Source: Paenibacillus sabinae T27
GTDB lineage: Bacteria; Bacillota; Bacilli; Paenibacillales; Paenibacillaceae
DNA: 64,000 nt
Direction of reading: 5' to 3'
Assembly (NCBI RefSeq): GCF_000612505.1
Contig: NZ_CP004078.1
Span: 271,001-335,000 of the forward strand
In this document: positions 45,966-54,842 of the stretch, piece by piece
Layout of the letters: every line of letters begins with the position of its first letter
How positions within the stretch are numbered: the stretch's first letter is position 1
Notes under the pieces: generated by a model
The model's database searches: none
What the model saw: only the letters and a program-made list of their open reading frames with translations
Told to the model about the DNA's origin: nothing
Translations under genes and position numbers: made by a program

Positions 45966-46697
45966 ATGGAACCGATCATTTCCGTCAGACATCTGATCAA
46001 AGCCTTTGGAAGCAATACCGTGCTGAACGATATCAGCGTTGACATCAATAGCCGGGAGGTTGTCGTCGTGATCGGGCCTTCAGGCTCCGGCAAATCGACC
46101 TTTCTGCGCTGCCTGAACCTGCTGGAGCAGCCGCAGGGGGGCGATATCATCATCGAAGGCGTCAATCTGATGGACAAAAAAACGCGGATTAACGAGGTGC
46201 GAACCGAGGTTGGCATGGTGTTCCAGCAGTTCAACCTGTTCCCGCACAAGAAAGTTATCGAGAACATTATGCTCGCGCCGGTTCAGGTGCGCAAATGGCC
46301 GGAGGAACGGGCCCGCCAAAAGGGGCTGGAGCTTCTTCACAAGGTCGGGCTTGCCGACAAGGCCGAGGCATACCCCGCCTCCCTGTCAGGCGGACAAGCC
46401 CAGCGGGTGGCGATCGCCCGGGCGCTCGCCATGGAGCCGAAGATTATGCTGTTCGACGAGCCTACATCGGCGCTTGATCCGGAGATGGTCGGCGAGGTAC
46501 TGGCCGTTATGAAGGATCTGGCCCGTGAAGGGATGACGATGGTTGTCGTCACGCATGAAATGGGCTTCGCGCGCGAGGTGGGCGACCGGGTGCTGTTCAT
46601 GGAACAGGGGGCCATTGTGGAAGAGGGGCCGCCGGAGAAGCTGTTTGGAGATCCGCAGCACATGCGGACCCGGGAATTTTTATCGAAGGTGCTGTAA
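45966..46697 (+). CDS. Amino acid ABC transporter ATP-binding protein
   Basis: The 243-residue ATPase has Walker [10 protein letters not shown], the [19 protein letters not shown] signature, Walker [14 protein letters not shown] and the switch His in [10 protein letters not shown]. It resembles GlnQ/TcyC. The ATG has GGAGG upstream in the last codons of the permease. It powers the importer with the two upstream genes. Confidence 0.94.
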   Translation: MEPIISVRHLIKAFGSNTVLNDISVDINSREVVVVIGPSGSGKSTFLRCLNLLEQPQGGDIIIEGVNLMDKKTRINEVRTEVGMVFQQFNLFPHKKVIENIMLAPVQVRKWPEERARQKGLELLHKVGLADKAEAYPASLSGGQAQRVAIARALAMEPKIMLFDEPTSALDPEMVGEVLAVMKDLAREGMTMVVVTHEMGFAREVGDRVLFMEQGAIVEEGPPEKLFGDPQHMRTREFLSKVL

Positions 46698-46700
46698 GCG

Positions 46701-46727
46701 GCGGGGATTCCCCGCCTCTTTTTTTGG
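46701..46727 (+). terminator. Terminator ending the ABC operon
   Basis: GCGGGGATTCCCCGC forms a tight hairpin, followed by CTCTTTTTTT. Confidence 0.9.
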
Positions 46728-46848
46728 AACATAAGAGCGGTCATTCACTGAAACAAATTCGTTTCCTCCGCGTATCACCTTGTATGTTCTATTTGCCGGG
46801 ATTGTCCCGGCGAGAACCTAGCGCTTGTTCGAAATGGAGGGTTAACGC

Positions 46849-47442
46849 TTGGCTGGAATTAATCTCGTAAAAGGCCAAAACATAGATTTGACCAAAGGCA
46901 ATGCCGGCCTGTCGAATGTGATTGTCGGCCTCGGCTGGGACCCTGCCGAATCCCGGGAGCCGCTTGCTTTGAGGAAGGAGGGCAATGTCGACTGCGACGC
47001 CTCAGCCCTGCTGCTGAACGCGGAGGGAAAGCTCATGAAGAAGAGCAACCTGGTCTGCTTCCACAACAAGCATAGCGCCTGCCATTCGGTCGTTCATACC
47101 GGCGATAATCTGACTGGCGAAGGAGACGGGGATGACGAGCAGATTAGAGTCAACCTAAGCGCAGTTCCTGCCGATGTGGACCGGGTACTGTTCGTTGTCA
47201 ATATTTATGACGCCGAGAACCGCAATCAGGATTTTGGCATGATCAAGTCTGCCTATATCCGGGTCATGAATGCCTCGGGGGGCGCCGAGCTGGTCAGGTA
47301 TAACCTGTCGGACAACTACTCCGGCTTCACTGCCCTGATCTGCGGGGAGTTATACCGCCACGGACCGGAATGGAAATTCGCGGCGATCGGCGGAGGAAGC
47401 CATGCAGCGCATATTCATCAGCTGGCAGAGCGGTTTATATAA
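46849..47442 (+). CDS. terD: TerD family stress protein
   Basis: The 197-residue product matches the TerD domain: INLVKGQNIDLTKGNAGLSN at the start, the acidic calcium-binding loops DCDASALLLN and GEGDGDDEQI, and VVNIYDAENRNQDFGMIKSAYIRVMN. TerD proteins are linked with tellurite, phage and oxidative stress resistance; the chemistry is not known. The start is TTG behind GGAGGG. A TerC family gene follows 72 bp later on the same strand. Confidence 0.92.
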   Translation: MAGINLVKGQNIDLTKGNAGLSNVIVGLGWDPAESREPLALRKEGNVDCDASALLLNAEGKLMKKSNLVCFHNKHSACHSVVHTGDNLTGEGDGDDEQIRVNLSAVPADVDRVLFVVNIYDAENRNQDFGMIKSAYIRVMNASGGAELVRYNLSDNYSGFTALICGELYRHGPEWKFAAIGGGSHAAHIHQLAERFI

Positions 47443-47514
47443 ATTAACGGCAGCTGCCGGGATTAACGTTCGATCGCCGGCAGATCATAATAAATATACC
47501 GGAGGCAAGTGACA

Positions 47515-48261
47515 ATGAATTGGTTGTCAGATTTTTTTGGGAGCATAAGCAGCAATTATGGACATTTTTTCTCGTGGCATGACGTGGCGGCGACGTTATC
47601 GGACCCTGTGAGCTGGGGCATAATCGCAAGTCTGGTCCTTCTTGAAGGCCTGCTCTCGGCGGACAACGCGCTTGTGCTTGCGGTTATGGTCAAGCATTTA
47701 CCGAAGGAACAGCAGCGAAAGGCGCTCTTTTACGGAATTCTGGGTGCGTACCTGTTCCGTTTTGCAGCGATTGGGCTCGGATCGTTTCTGATCGGATTCA
47801 CACTGGTCAAGGTGCTCGGCGCCCTGTATCTCTTCTACATTGCCTATAAAGGCATCTTCAAGGGCGAAGGTGGCGATGCCGTCGAGAATAAGGGGGCTTC
47901 CTTCTGGAAAACGGTGCTGCTGGTCGAACTGATGGATATTGCTTTCAGTATCGACAGCATAATCGCCGCCTTCGGGGTTAGCAGCGAAGTATGGGTACTG
48001 TTCATGGGCGGTATTCTCGGCGTGCTGATGATGCGCGGGGTGGCGCAAATTTTCCTGAAGCTGATCGAGAAGTTCCCCGAGCTGGAGCAGGCGGCTTTCC
48101 TGCTGATTGCCGTTATTGCCGGTAAAATGATGGCGGGCGCTTTCGGATTCGAAATGTCCCATGTTATCTTCTTTGTCGTTATTATCTCCGTCTTTGTCGG
48201 CACGATTCTGTATAGTACCGGCCGCAGAAGAAGGGAAGCGAAGAACGAAGTTCATCATTAA
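47515..48261 (+). CDS. TerC/YkoY family membrane protein
   Basis: The 248-residue protein has seven to eight helices with the TerC signatures LEGLLSADNALVLAVMVKHL and LVELMDIAFSIDSIIAAFGV, whose acidic residues are thought to handle metal ions. YkoY relatives export Mn2+. The ATG at 47515 follows GGAGG by nine bases, and an in-frame GTG at 47509 is too close. No Mn-type riboswitch was seen upstream. It probably acts with TerD in metal stress. Confidence 0.9.
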   Translation: MNWLSDFFGSISSNYGHFFSWHDVAATLSDPVSWGIIASLVLLEGLLSADNALVLAVMVKHLPKEQQRKALFYGILGAYLFRFAAIGLGSFLIGFTLVKVLGALYLFYIAYKGIFKGEGGDAVENKGASFWKTVLLVELMDIAFSIDSIIAAFGVSSEVWVLFMGGILGVLMMRGVAQIFLKLIEKFPELEQAAFLLIAVIAGKMMAGAFGFEMSHVIFFVVIISVFVGTILYSTGRRRREAKNEVHH

Positions 48262-48375
48262 GCGCACGAAATAAGAGAATATTAATGGAATGACCTGGCT
48301 TGGCTGCAAGGCATAATCCTTCCCTCCGGCACATAGATTGCGTCAAGGCGCGGCAATGCGGGGGGAGGGGATGAC

Positions 48376-48480
48376 GTGATTCTTGGCTGCCTTATTCTCG
48401 TGCTTCTTGTGGCGGCCAGCAGCAAGAAGGCGGAGGAGATCGCCGAACTGATAGACGATGATCCCTCATCCAAGGAATAA
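48376..48480 (+). CDS. 34-residue membrane peptide
   Basis: A GTG start behind GGGGGAGGGG opens a frame with a hydrophobic helix (MILGCLILVLLVAA) followed by a charged tail ending DDDPSSKE. The ribosome site and clean composition support it. It lies between the TerC and FNT genes on the same strand. Function unknown. Confidence 0.5.
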   Translation: MILGCLILVLLVAASSKKAEEIAELIDDDPSSKE

Positions 48481-48595
48481 TTCCGGCCATCTGACGAGGG
48501 TTGTTGTTTCAAGCGTTTTGTTGCGGTTTATTGGGTATAATAAGCCACAACTCGTATCCGAGGCTGCTGAAAATACAACAACCCACGGAGGATCT

Positions 48596-49384
48596 ATGGA
48601 AAACGAAGCACTGTTGAAAGTCGAGCAATTGGCGCTGAAGAAGCAGAAGGTGTACCGCAACAGTATTTTCCGCTACATTGCCCGCGCCATGCTGGCCAGT
48701 ATGTTTATCGGCTTCGGCGTCATTGTGGCCTTCAAGACCGGCAACTTTTTTTACATGGAGCATTCTCCGCTTACTTATCCGATGGCCGCCATTACTTTCG
48801 GAGCTGCCATCATCCTCATTTCCTACGGCGGCGGCGACCTGTTCACCGGGGACACATTCTATTACACCTATACGGCCTTGCGCAAAAAAATGCAGTGGAC
48901 GGATGTCGCGCGAATGTGGGTATGGAGCTATATCGGCAATATTTTGGGAGCAACGGCGTTCGCCCTGCTCATTTATTTGACCGGATTATTCTATGATGCG
49001 AATGTGAACGGCTTTTTGCTGAGTGTCGTTGAGCATAAAATGAGCGCCCCGGCCGTGCAGCTGTTCTGGCGGGCGATTCTTTGTAACTGGCTCGTATGTC
49101 TGGCTTTTTTCGTGCCGATGTCGATGAAGGCCGACGGCGCGAAGCTCTTCTGCATGGTGCTGTTCGTATTCTGCTTCTTCATTTCGGGCTACGAGCACAG
49201 TATTGCCAATATGTGCACCTTCGCCATCGCGCTTGTGCTGAACCACCCCGGAACGATCTCATGGGCCGGCGTTGTCCATAACCTCATTCCGGTCACCCTC
49301 GGTAATTTGATCGGCGGCGGAGTCTTGATGGGCGTCATGTACTATTATGTGAACAAGCCTTTTCTGGACCAGGAAGACCATTGA
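48596..49384 (+). CDS. Formate/nitrite transporter (FNT) family channel
   Basis: The 262-residue product has the six helices of FNT channels. Recognisable parts are SYGGGDLFTGDTFYY, GNILGATAFALL, CNWLVCLAFFVPM, GYEHSIANMCTFAIA and PVTLGNLIGGGVLMG. It should carry formate, nitrite or a similar small anion. The ATG at 48596 has GGAGG four bases upstream, a little close. An FNT member here could work with the rhodanese/LysR region but no formate enzyme is adjacent. Confidence 0.88.
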   Translation: MENEALLKVEQLALKKQKVYRNSIFRYIARAMLASMFIGFGVIVAFKTGNFFYMEHSPLTYPMAAITFGAAIILISYGGGDLFTGDTFYYTYTALRKKMQWTDVARMWVWSYIGNILGATAFALLIYLTGLFYDANVNGFLLSVVEHKMSAPAVQLFWRAILCNWLVCLAFFVPMSMKADGAKLFCMVLFVFCFFISGYEHSIANMCTFAIALVLNHPGTISWAGVVHNLIPVTLGNLIGGGVLMGVMYYYVNKPFLDQEDH

Positions 49385-49431
49385 CTGGCAGTGGGGCGGC
49401 TTAACGCCCCATATCATTTGCAGCGAAATGG

Positions 49432-49489
49432 AAGACCTCCATTCTGCTTAGGGGGGAGTCCCCAAGGGCAGAACCGGAGGTCTTTTTTC
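49432..49489. terminator. Terminator between convergent FNT and rhodanese genes
   Basis: AAGACCTCC pairs with GGAGGTCTT and an inner TTCTGC / GCAGAA stem extends it; six T residues follow on the plus strand. Confidence 0.85.
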
Positions 49490-49500
49490 CAAATAAGAAA

Positions 49501-49968
49501 TTATATGTTTGATATCGGCGGCATTTGCCAGAAGAGCGGCGCTTCCTCCCGAAGCGTTCCTTCCAGCGGACCGCCTTCCCGCCGCCAGTATTCGATGCCG
49601 CCGAGCATTTCTTTGACCTGGTAGCCCTGGGCGGCCAGCCGGGCGGCGGCTTTGGTCGCTCCGTTGCAGGCGGGTCCCCAGCAGTACACAACGAGCGGGC
49701 GGTCCTGCGGCAGCGCCGGAGCGCCGCTGCGGCCAGTATAGCCCGAGGGCAGAGAGACGGCGCCGGGCAGATGCGCCTCCTCATAGGAACGGGCATCCCG
49801 GACATCGACCAGAGTAAAGCCCAGCAATCTTTCACGCAGATCGTGGGCGACGTCGGCTACATCGGTCTCGAATGTTCCTCTTGTGTTGAAATAAGCAGCG
49901 GCCTCAGCCGGAGAAGCGGGCTGCACGGACAGCACCTGCGATTTTGGCTGGATTTTCATGACATACAT
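49501..49968 (-). CDS. Rhodanese-like sulfurtransferase
   Basis: The 155-residue protein has a single rhodanese domain with the substrate loop LVDVRDARSYEEAHLPGAVSLP and the active Cys in VVYCWGPACNGAT. Rhodaneses carry a persulfide on that Cys to move sulfur. Here the loop includes a second Cys five residues on. It is divergent from a LysR regulator, the classical arrangement for control. The partner pathway is unknown. Confidence 0.87.
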   Translation of the reverse strand: MYVMKIQPKSQVLSVQPASPAEAAAYFNTRGTFETDVADVAHDLRERLLGFTLVDVRDARSYEEAHLPGAVSLPSGYTGRSGAPALPQDRPLVVYCWGPACNGATKAAARLAAQGYQVKEMLGGIEYWRREGGPLEGTLREEAPLFWQMPPISNI

Positions 49969-50010
49969 CCTTCCTTTCAGGCTAATTATGACTTCTTCCT
50001 ACATTTTATC

Positions 50011-50039
50011 TTGAACGGATCATTAGTGATATCTATAGT
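50011..50039 (+). promoter_or_regulatory. Sigma-A promoter for the LysR gene
   Basis: TTGAAC (50011-50016), 17 bp, TATAGT (50034-50039). The AT-rich palindromic stretch that follows may hold the LysR site. Confidence 0.65.
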
Positions 50040-50091
50040 ATTAGATAACAATTATCGAAATAAATGATAATAATATCCGGAGGAGAGCGGG

Positions 50092-51003
50092 ATGGAACTT
50101 ACCTATCTGCGTACATTTTGCGAGGTTATCAAGAGCGGCAGCTATACCCGGGCGGCGGAACAGCTGGGGTATGCGCAATCCAGTGTGACGACCCAGATCG
50201 CGAAGCTGGAGGAGATGTACGGGGCGAAGCTGCTGGAACGTTCAGGGCACGGAATGGCGCCGACATTTGCCGGCAAAACGCTGCTCGGGTACGCCCGCCA
50301 AATGCTGGCGCTGAGCGAGGAGGCGAAGGCGATTATCTCTGAAGGACAGGCAGGGGAGCTGACGGTCGGCTCTATCGAGACGCTTGCCGCCTATTTTCTG
50401 CCGGACCGGCTGCACCGTTTCCGCAAGCAGTACCCGGACATCCGGCTGCGGGTGCTGCCCGGCTCCGAGAGTGACATTATCGCCGGTGTACGGAACAAAT
50501 CATCCGATTTCGGACTTATTTTTGATAAGCCCTACGTCTCTGAGGATCTGCAGGTCCTGCCGCTAAGGCAGGAAGAGCTGTTTATCATCGTGCACCCGGG
50601 ACACCCGCTGGCTGACTTCAAATCGGTACAGATATCCATGCTTGCCGCGGAGCCGCTCGTTCTGACAGAGGATACGTGCACCTACCGGAATCATCTGCTG
50701 CAGGAAATGAGAGGCCTCGGGATTGCGCCAAGAGTGGAGCTGGAATTCGGCAATCTGGAGGGGATCAAGCAGGCCGTTAAGCATGAGTGGGGGATCGCGT
50801 TTCTGCCCGGCTATACGGTCCTGGAAGAATTGGAGCGGGAAGAGCTGAAGGCGATTCCGGTGGCGGCGGGCGGCGGCCAGGGCTTCCAAATTCAGCTGAT
50901 CTACCGCAAAGACCGCTGGCTGTCCGCCTCATTCAAGCGGTTTATCGAAATGATGCGCGGGGCGGATGACGTGAAAATAGAAGGCTCTGCGCGGCAGGAA
51001 TAG
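50092..51003 (+). CDS. LysR family transcriptional regulator
   Basis: The 303-residue product has the LysR helix-turn-helix (YLRTFCEVIKSGSYTRAAEQ, AQSSVTTQIAKLEEMYGAKL) and the substrate-binding domain (LTVGSIETLAAYFLPDRL). The CysB/CynR-like layout is typical. GGAGGAGAG precedes the ATG. It is divergent from the rhodanese gene, which is its likely target. Confidence 0.92.
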   Translation: MELTYLRTFCEVIKSGSYTRAAEQLGYAQSSVTTQIAKLEEMYGAKLLERSGHGMAPTFAGKTLLGYARQMLALSEEAKAIISEGQAGELTVGSIETLAAYFLPDRLHRFRKQYPDIRLRVLPGSESDIIAGVRNKSSDFGLIFDKPYVSEDLQVLPLRQEELFIIVHPGHPLADFKSVQISMLAAEPLVLTEDTCTYRNHLLQEMRGLGIAPRVELEFGNLEGIKQAVKHEWGIAFLPGYTVLEELEREELKAIPVAAGGGQGFQIQLIYRKDRWLSASFKRFIEMMRGADDVKIEGSARQE

Positions 51004-51058
51004 GCGGGTTCAGAGGCTGGGGAGGCGAGCCGTGGAAGCGCTCCTGCTAAAGTCAAAA

Positions 51059-51096
51059 AGCCGCCATTCCGGCAAACCGGAAGGCGGCTACTCTTA
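51059..51096. terminator. Hairpin between lysR and the small minus-strand gene
   Basis: AGCCGCCATTCCGG pairs with CCGGAAGGCGGCT; the T-run is weak on the plus strand, but AAAAAG on the other side gives T residues for the minus strand. Confidence 0.7.
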
Positions 51097-51112
51097 GTGC
51101 CGTATGTGAAAG

Positions 51113-51262
51113 TCAGCAGCTCTTGTAATTTCTGTTGGCTATGAACTGCAGGCGGCCTTTAATTTCTTTTTGCCATTTCAAATCTCCAATCTTGACGGCA
51201 AGACTAAGCAGATCCAGGTAATCATCAACCATCAGCGACGTCCGGGTAGTGGCTGCGTTCAT
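51113..51262 (-). CDS. 49-residue small protein, putative Fur target
   Basis: The frame starts at an ATG with a near-ideal AAAGGAG ribosome site 11 bases upstream and codes for 49 residues (MNAATTRTSLMVDDYLDLL, then a basic amphipathic helix ending NRNYKSC). It is helical and slightly basic with no signal peptide. A strong Fur box lies 41 bp upstream. Small Fur-regulated basic proteins such as FbpA/B/C serve in iron sparing in Bacillus, so this is an analogue candidate (inference; no clear similarity seen). Confidence 0.68.
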   Translation of the reverse strand: MNAATTRTSLMVDDYLDLLSLAVKIGDLKWQKEIKGRLQFIANRNYKSC

Positions 51263-51302
51263 AAGCGTTCAGTCTCCTTTAAATCCATTTTTCATCTGTT
51301 TT

Positions 51303-51321
51303 AATAATGATAATCATTATC
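51303..51321. promoter_or_regulatory. Fur box
   Basis: AATAATGATAATCATTATC agrees at 18 of 19 positions with the classic GATAATGATAATCATTATC. It lies 41 bp from the 49-residue gene and 273 bp from the GGDEF-EAL gene, so the former is the likely target. The rest of the 331-bp gap (51263-51593) holds no gene. Confidence 0.82.
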
Positions 51322-51593
51322 ACCAAAACCGATATTGTTATTATCCATATTCTACGTCTAAAAATCAATATGAAAAGTGAATTATCTCACTTTTAAATGT
51401 TACAATTTTAAGCAATCTGACAAAGGAAGAGATGTTTTGCAATGAAAGAAAGGGACTGAAAGACATAATTACACATGAAAATTGCCTTTTTTACCCGGCT
51501 GAGCAGGAATTATCCCAATAATTGTCGAACCAAGCTAGTGTATACCTAGCATAGTGTTATTTTTTGGAAATTAAATCAAAGGAGAAATTAGCG

Positions 51594-54500
51594 ATGAAGC
51601 GGTGCAAAGTCATCGTCCTGTTATTATCTGTTCTGCTCCTGCTTGCGCCGGATGCCGCTCACGCCGCAAGAAAAGAAGTCGCCTATAAAGCGGAACTGGA
51701 TTATCCCCCCTATAAATACATACATAACGGATATTTGACCGGATTTGATATTGATCTGACCAATATGATTTTTGAGAGGCAGGACTACCTGGTTCAATAC
51801 GGCAGCGACATTTGGAACAGGGTGTACCGGCAGCTGATCGGCGGCGATATCGATACGGCTGGGCTGATGGCTGTAACCGAAGAGCGGAAGCGCGAAATTC
51901 TTTTTTCCAACCCTGTCATGAAGATTCGCACCTCCATATACGCAAGGGAGAATTTCAAATCCAGAGTAACCCTGGACAATCTGAACGGTTACAAGATCGG
52001 CGTCGGGCAGGGACAGTATACCGAGAGCGTCCTATTGAATGAACTGGGGGTGTCCGGCTACAGGGCTTATCCGACGGTTGCGGAGGCTTTGACCGCCCTG
52101 AGCAGGGGCGATATCGATCTCTTGTTCGAGAATCAGGAGGTTGTCGATTACCTGATCGTCGAAGAAGGGTTGACGGGCCGGATTATACATAAACTGAACA
52201 ATCTTTATCCGGTGGTTTTCGCCTACGGAATCAGCAAATCTTCACCGGAGCTTGTGCCCTATATCAATGAACGTCTGAAGCGGCTGAAGCAGAGCGGGGC
52301 GTTTGAGGAGCTGTATCGTCAGTATTTTTTCAATCATTCGGAGGATTATGGAAAAAGGATGCGCCTTAGGACGATTGCCGGCCTGGTCATCGGCCTCGCC
52401 CTGCTGGCCGCAGCCGCCTTTTTTCTTAGAATGTATATTATCCATTTGCGCCGGATTATTCGCGCCGAACAGCAGTTTTTCGAGGATGTGATCGAGCATA
52501 CGGGCATTCTGGTCTGGGCGGTGCAGAAGGACAAAACGGTGCTGCGCCTGAACAAGTACGGTGAGCGGGTCACGGGCCTGAGAGAACAGGAGATTGTCGG
52601 CCAGAGTCTGGATGATGTGGAGCTCAAAGTAGCGGGGGGAACCAGGCTGAAGGAGCTGCTCTACCGGGCGATTGGCTACGATTTTGCCGGACATGAGGAG
52701 TTTCAGATTCCGAGCGGAGCCGCCGAGGGGCGGTACTTCACATTCCGGACGATGCTGATCAAGGGCCTCGGCAGAGGGGCCTCCGACGCTTTTGTATTGA
52801 TCGGCATTGATATCGACGAGCTGAAACGGAACGAGCGGAAGCTTGAATCGAGCTTTTGGAAGCTGGAGGCGACCCATCTGGAACTGGCGGCGGCCAAAGA
52901 GGAATTGCAGGATCAGAACGAGAAGCTGAGCTTCAGCGAGAAGCGGTTCCGCCTGGCGGTGGAAGCCTCCGGCGCTTTACTGTGGGAATACAACTACGAG
53001 AAAGAGTGCCACTGGGTGTCGGATCGGTGGTATGAAGTCATGGGCTATCAACCGGGGGAACTGGATTTGTCCGTTGATACGGTAATAGATCTGATCCATC
53101 CCGATGACCGGGAGCGCTCAAGAAAGGCGCGCGAGGAGCATTTGGCCGGTCTGGCGCCGGTGTATGAAAGTGAATACCGGATGCGAACGAAGGACGGGCG
53201 TTATTACTGGTTCGAGGTCAGAGGCAAGGCCTCTATCGACCAGCGGCGGGAAGTGCCGATGTTTCTCGGCTCCCTGATCGACATCTCCAACCGGAAGCAA
53301 ATGGAGCTTAAGCTCAGCAGCAGCTACCAGGAGCTTGAAGCGACCTATGAGCAGCTTACAGCAACGCAGCAGGAGCTTGTGGAGCAGTACGCCACTCTGC
53401 TGGAGAATCAGAAAAAAATGCACCATCTTGCCTATTATGATTCCTTGAGCCATTTGCCCAACCGTCTGTGTCTGCTGGAGACGATGGAAGAATACTTCCA
53501 GATTCCCGGCGGGAGCGCCGCGCTGTTGTTCGTCGATACGGACAATTTTAAATACATTAATGACACGATGGGCCATAAGTTTGGCGATATACTGATCCGG
53601 CAGGTTAGCGAAAAACTGCAGTCATCCGTTGTCCGTGAAGGCAGTATGCTCGCCAGACTTGGCGGAGACGAATTTGTCGTCTTTATCAAAGATGTGGAAG
53701 AACGCAAGGAAGTCATCGAGCTGGCAGAGAGGCTCCTCAAGGAGTTTGAGAACCCGTTCCAGATCGGCGAGAGCAGCGTCTACATTTCAGTCAGCATTGG
53801 GATTTCCTTCTATCCGGCAGACGGTAACACGACAGAGGAGATTCTCAAGAGTGCAGACGTGGCCATGTACCGCGCCAAGGAAGCGGGAAAAGGCGTGTAT
53901 GCCCTATATGACAAATCGCTGCATACAGAGTTCAAAGAACGCATGACGATCGAGAAGCATTTGCGCAGCGCGCTGGATAATGAGGAGTTCGAGCTGTTCT
54001 TCCAGCCGCAGGTTGACCTTCTGACCGGTGATATCTCCGGCTTCGAGGCGCTGATTCGCTGGAACAGCCCGGATCTCGGGTTTGTCTCGCCGCTGTCGTT
54101 CATCAGGATCGCCGAGGACTCCCGGCTGATTATTCCCCTGGGCGAATGGGTCCTTCGAAAGGCCTGTCATTTTATGGCGGAAATGTCCCGAAAGCAGTAT
54201 AACCATTTCAGAATTGCGGTTAATATTTCCGTCATACAGCTGCTGCAGGACAATTTCATTCCTACCGTGCTGGGTATCCTGTCCGAAAGCGGAATCGCGC
54301 CGAAATGTCTGGAGCTAGAGATTACGGAGTCGGTCTTCATGGAATCGTTCGAACGAATTGTCGACAAGCTGGAGTATTTGCAATCGCAAGGAATTCGAAT
54401 CGCGCTGGACGATTTCGGAACAGGCTATTCCTCGCTGAGCTATCTCCAGCAGCTGCCGATCTCTACCCTGAAGATCGACAAGGCCTTTATCGATCCGCTG

Positions 54501-54716
54501 TCGGACAATTCATACAGCCAGTCGTTTATCAAGACGATGGTATCGCTCGGCCATGAGATGGGGCTGGAAGTCGTGGCGGAAGGCGTGGAGGACCGCAGCC
54601 AGCTGGCGTTTCTCAAGATGACGGGATGCGACAAGGTTCAGGGTTATTTGATCAGCAAGCCGCTGCCGGAGAGGAATACGCGGGAGCTTCTTGAGAAATG
54701 GTCCCGCAAGGTTTAA
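51594..54716 (+). CDS. SBP3-PAS-GGDEF-EAL membrane sensor for cyclic-di-GMP
   Basis: The 1,040-residue protein has a signal peptide (about 1-25), an external family 3 solute-binding domain (about 30-250), a membrane helix (about 260-283), two PAS regions (about 300-420 and 455-575), a short coiled coil, then GGDEF (RLGGDEFVVFIK near 688-700, intact) and EAL (GFEALIRW near 816, and later EITESVF and ALDDFGTGYSSL). It can in principle make and break c-di-GMP depending on an external amino-acid-like ligand. The ATG at 51594 has AAAGGAG; the frame opens earlier without support. Confidence 0.92.
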   Translation: MKRCKVIVLLLSVLLLLAPDAAHAARKEVAYKAELDYPPYKYIHNGYLTGFDIDLTNMIFERQDYLVQYGSDIWNRVYRQLIGGDIDTAGLMAVTEERKREILFSNPVMKIRTSIYARENFKSRVTLDNLNGYKIGVGQGQYTESVLLNELGVSGYRAYPTVAEALTALSRGDIDLLFENQEVVDYLIVEEGLTGRIIHKLNNLYPVVFAYGISKSSPELVPYINERLKRLKQSGAFEELYRQYFFNHSEDYGKRMRLRTIAGLVIGLALLAAAAFFLRMYIIHLRRIIRAEQQFFEDVIEHTGILVWAVQKDKTVLRLNKYGERVTGLREQEIVGQSLDDVELKVAGGTRLKELLYRAIGYDFAGHEEFQIPSGAAEGRYFTFRTMLIKGLGRGASDAFVLIGIDIDELKRNERKLESSFWKLEATHLELAAAKEELQDQNEKLSFSEKRFRLAVEASGALLWEYNYEKECHWVSDRWYEVMGYQPGELDLSVDTVIDLIHPDDRERSRKAREEHLAGLAPVYESEYRMRTKDGRYYWFEVRGKASIDQRREVPMFLGSLIDISNRKQMELKLSSSYQELEATYEQLTATQQELVEQYATLLENQKKMHHLAYYDSLSHLPNRLCLLETMEEYFQIPGGSAALLFVDTDNFKYINDTMGHKFGDILIRQVSEKLQSSVVREGSMLARLGGDEFVVFIKDVEERKEVIELAERLLKEFENPFQIGESSVYISVSIGISFYPADGNTTEEILKSADVAMYRAKEAGKGVYALYDKSLHTEFKERMTIEKHLRSALDNEEFELFFQPQVDLLTGDISGFEALIRWNSPDLGFVSPLSFIRIAEDSRLIIPLGEWVLRKACHFMAEMSRKQYNHFRIAVNISVIQLLQDNFIPTVLGILSESGIAPKCLELEITESVFMESFERIVDKLEYLQSQGIRIALDDFGTGYSSLSYLQQLPISTLKIDKAFIDPLSDNSYSQSFIKTMVSLGHEMGLEVVAEGVEDRSQLAFLKMTGCDKVQGYLISKPLPERNTRELLEKWSRKV

Positions 54717-54780
54717 GCACAAGGCCATTCATCGGGTGCAGCCAGCAGGCTCCTCAAGCTGTCAACCGATGCCTTACATT

Positions 54781-54826
54781 GAAAAGGGATGCCCCACAGC
54801 TTCCAGCTGAAGGGCATCCCTTTTCG
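54781..54826. terminator. Shared terminator of convergent signalling genes
   Basis: GAAAAGGGATGCC pairs with GGCATCCCTTTTC. T residues are present in both directions. Confidence 0.88.
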
Positions 54827-54842
54827 GTCTTCCATCCCGTAT

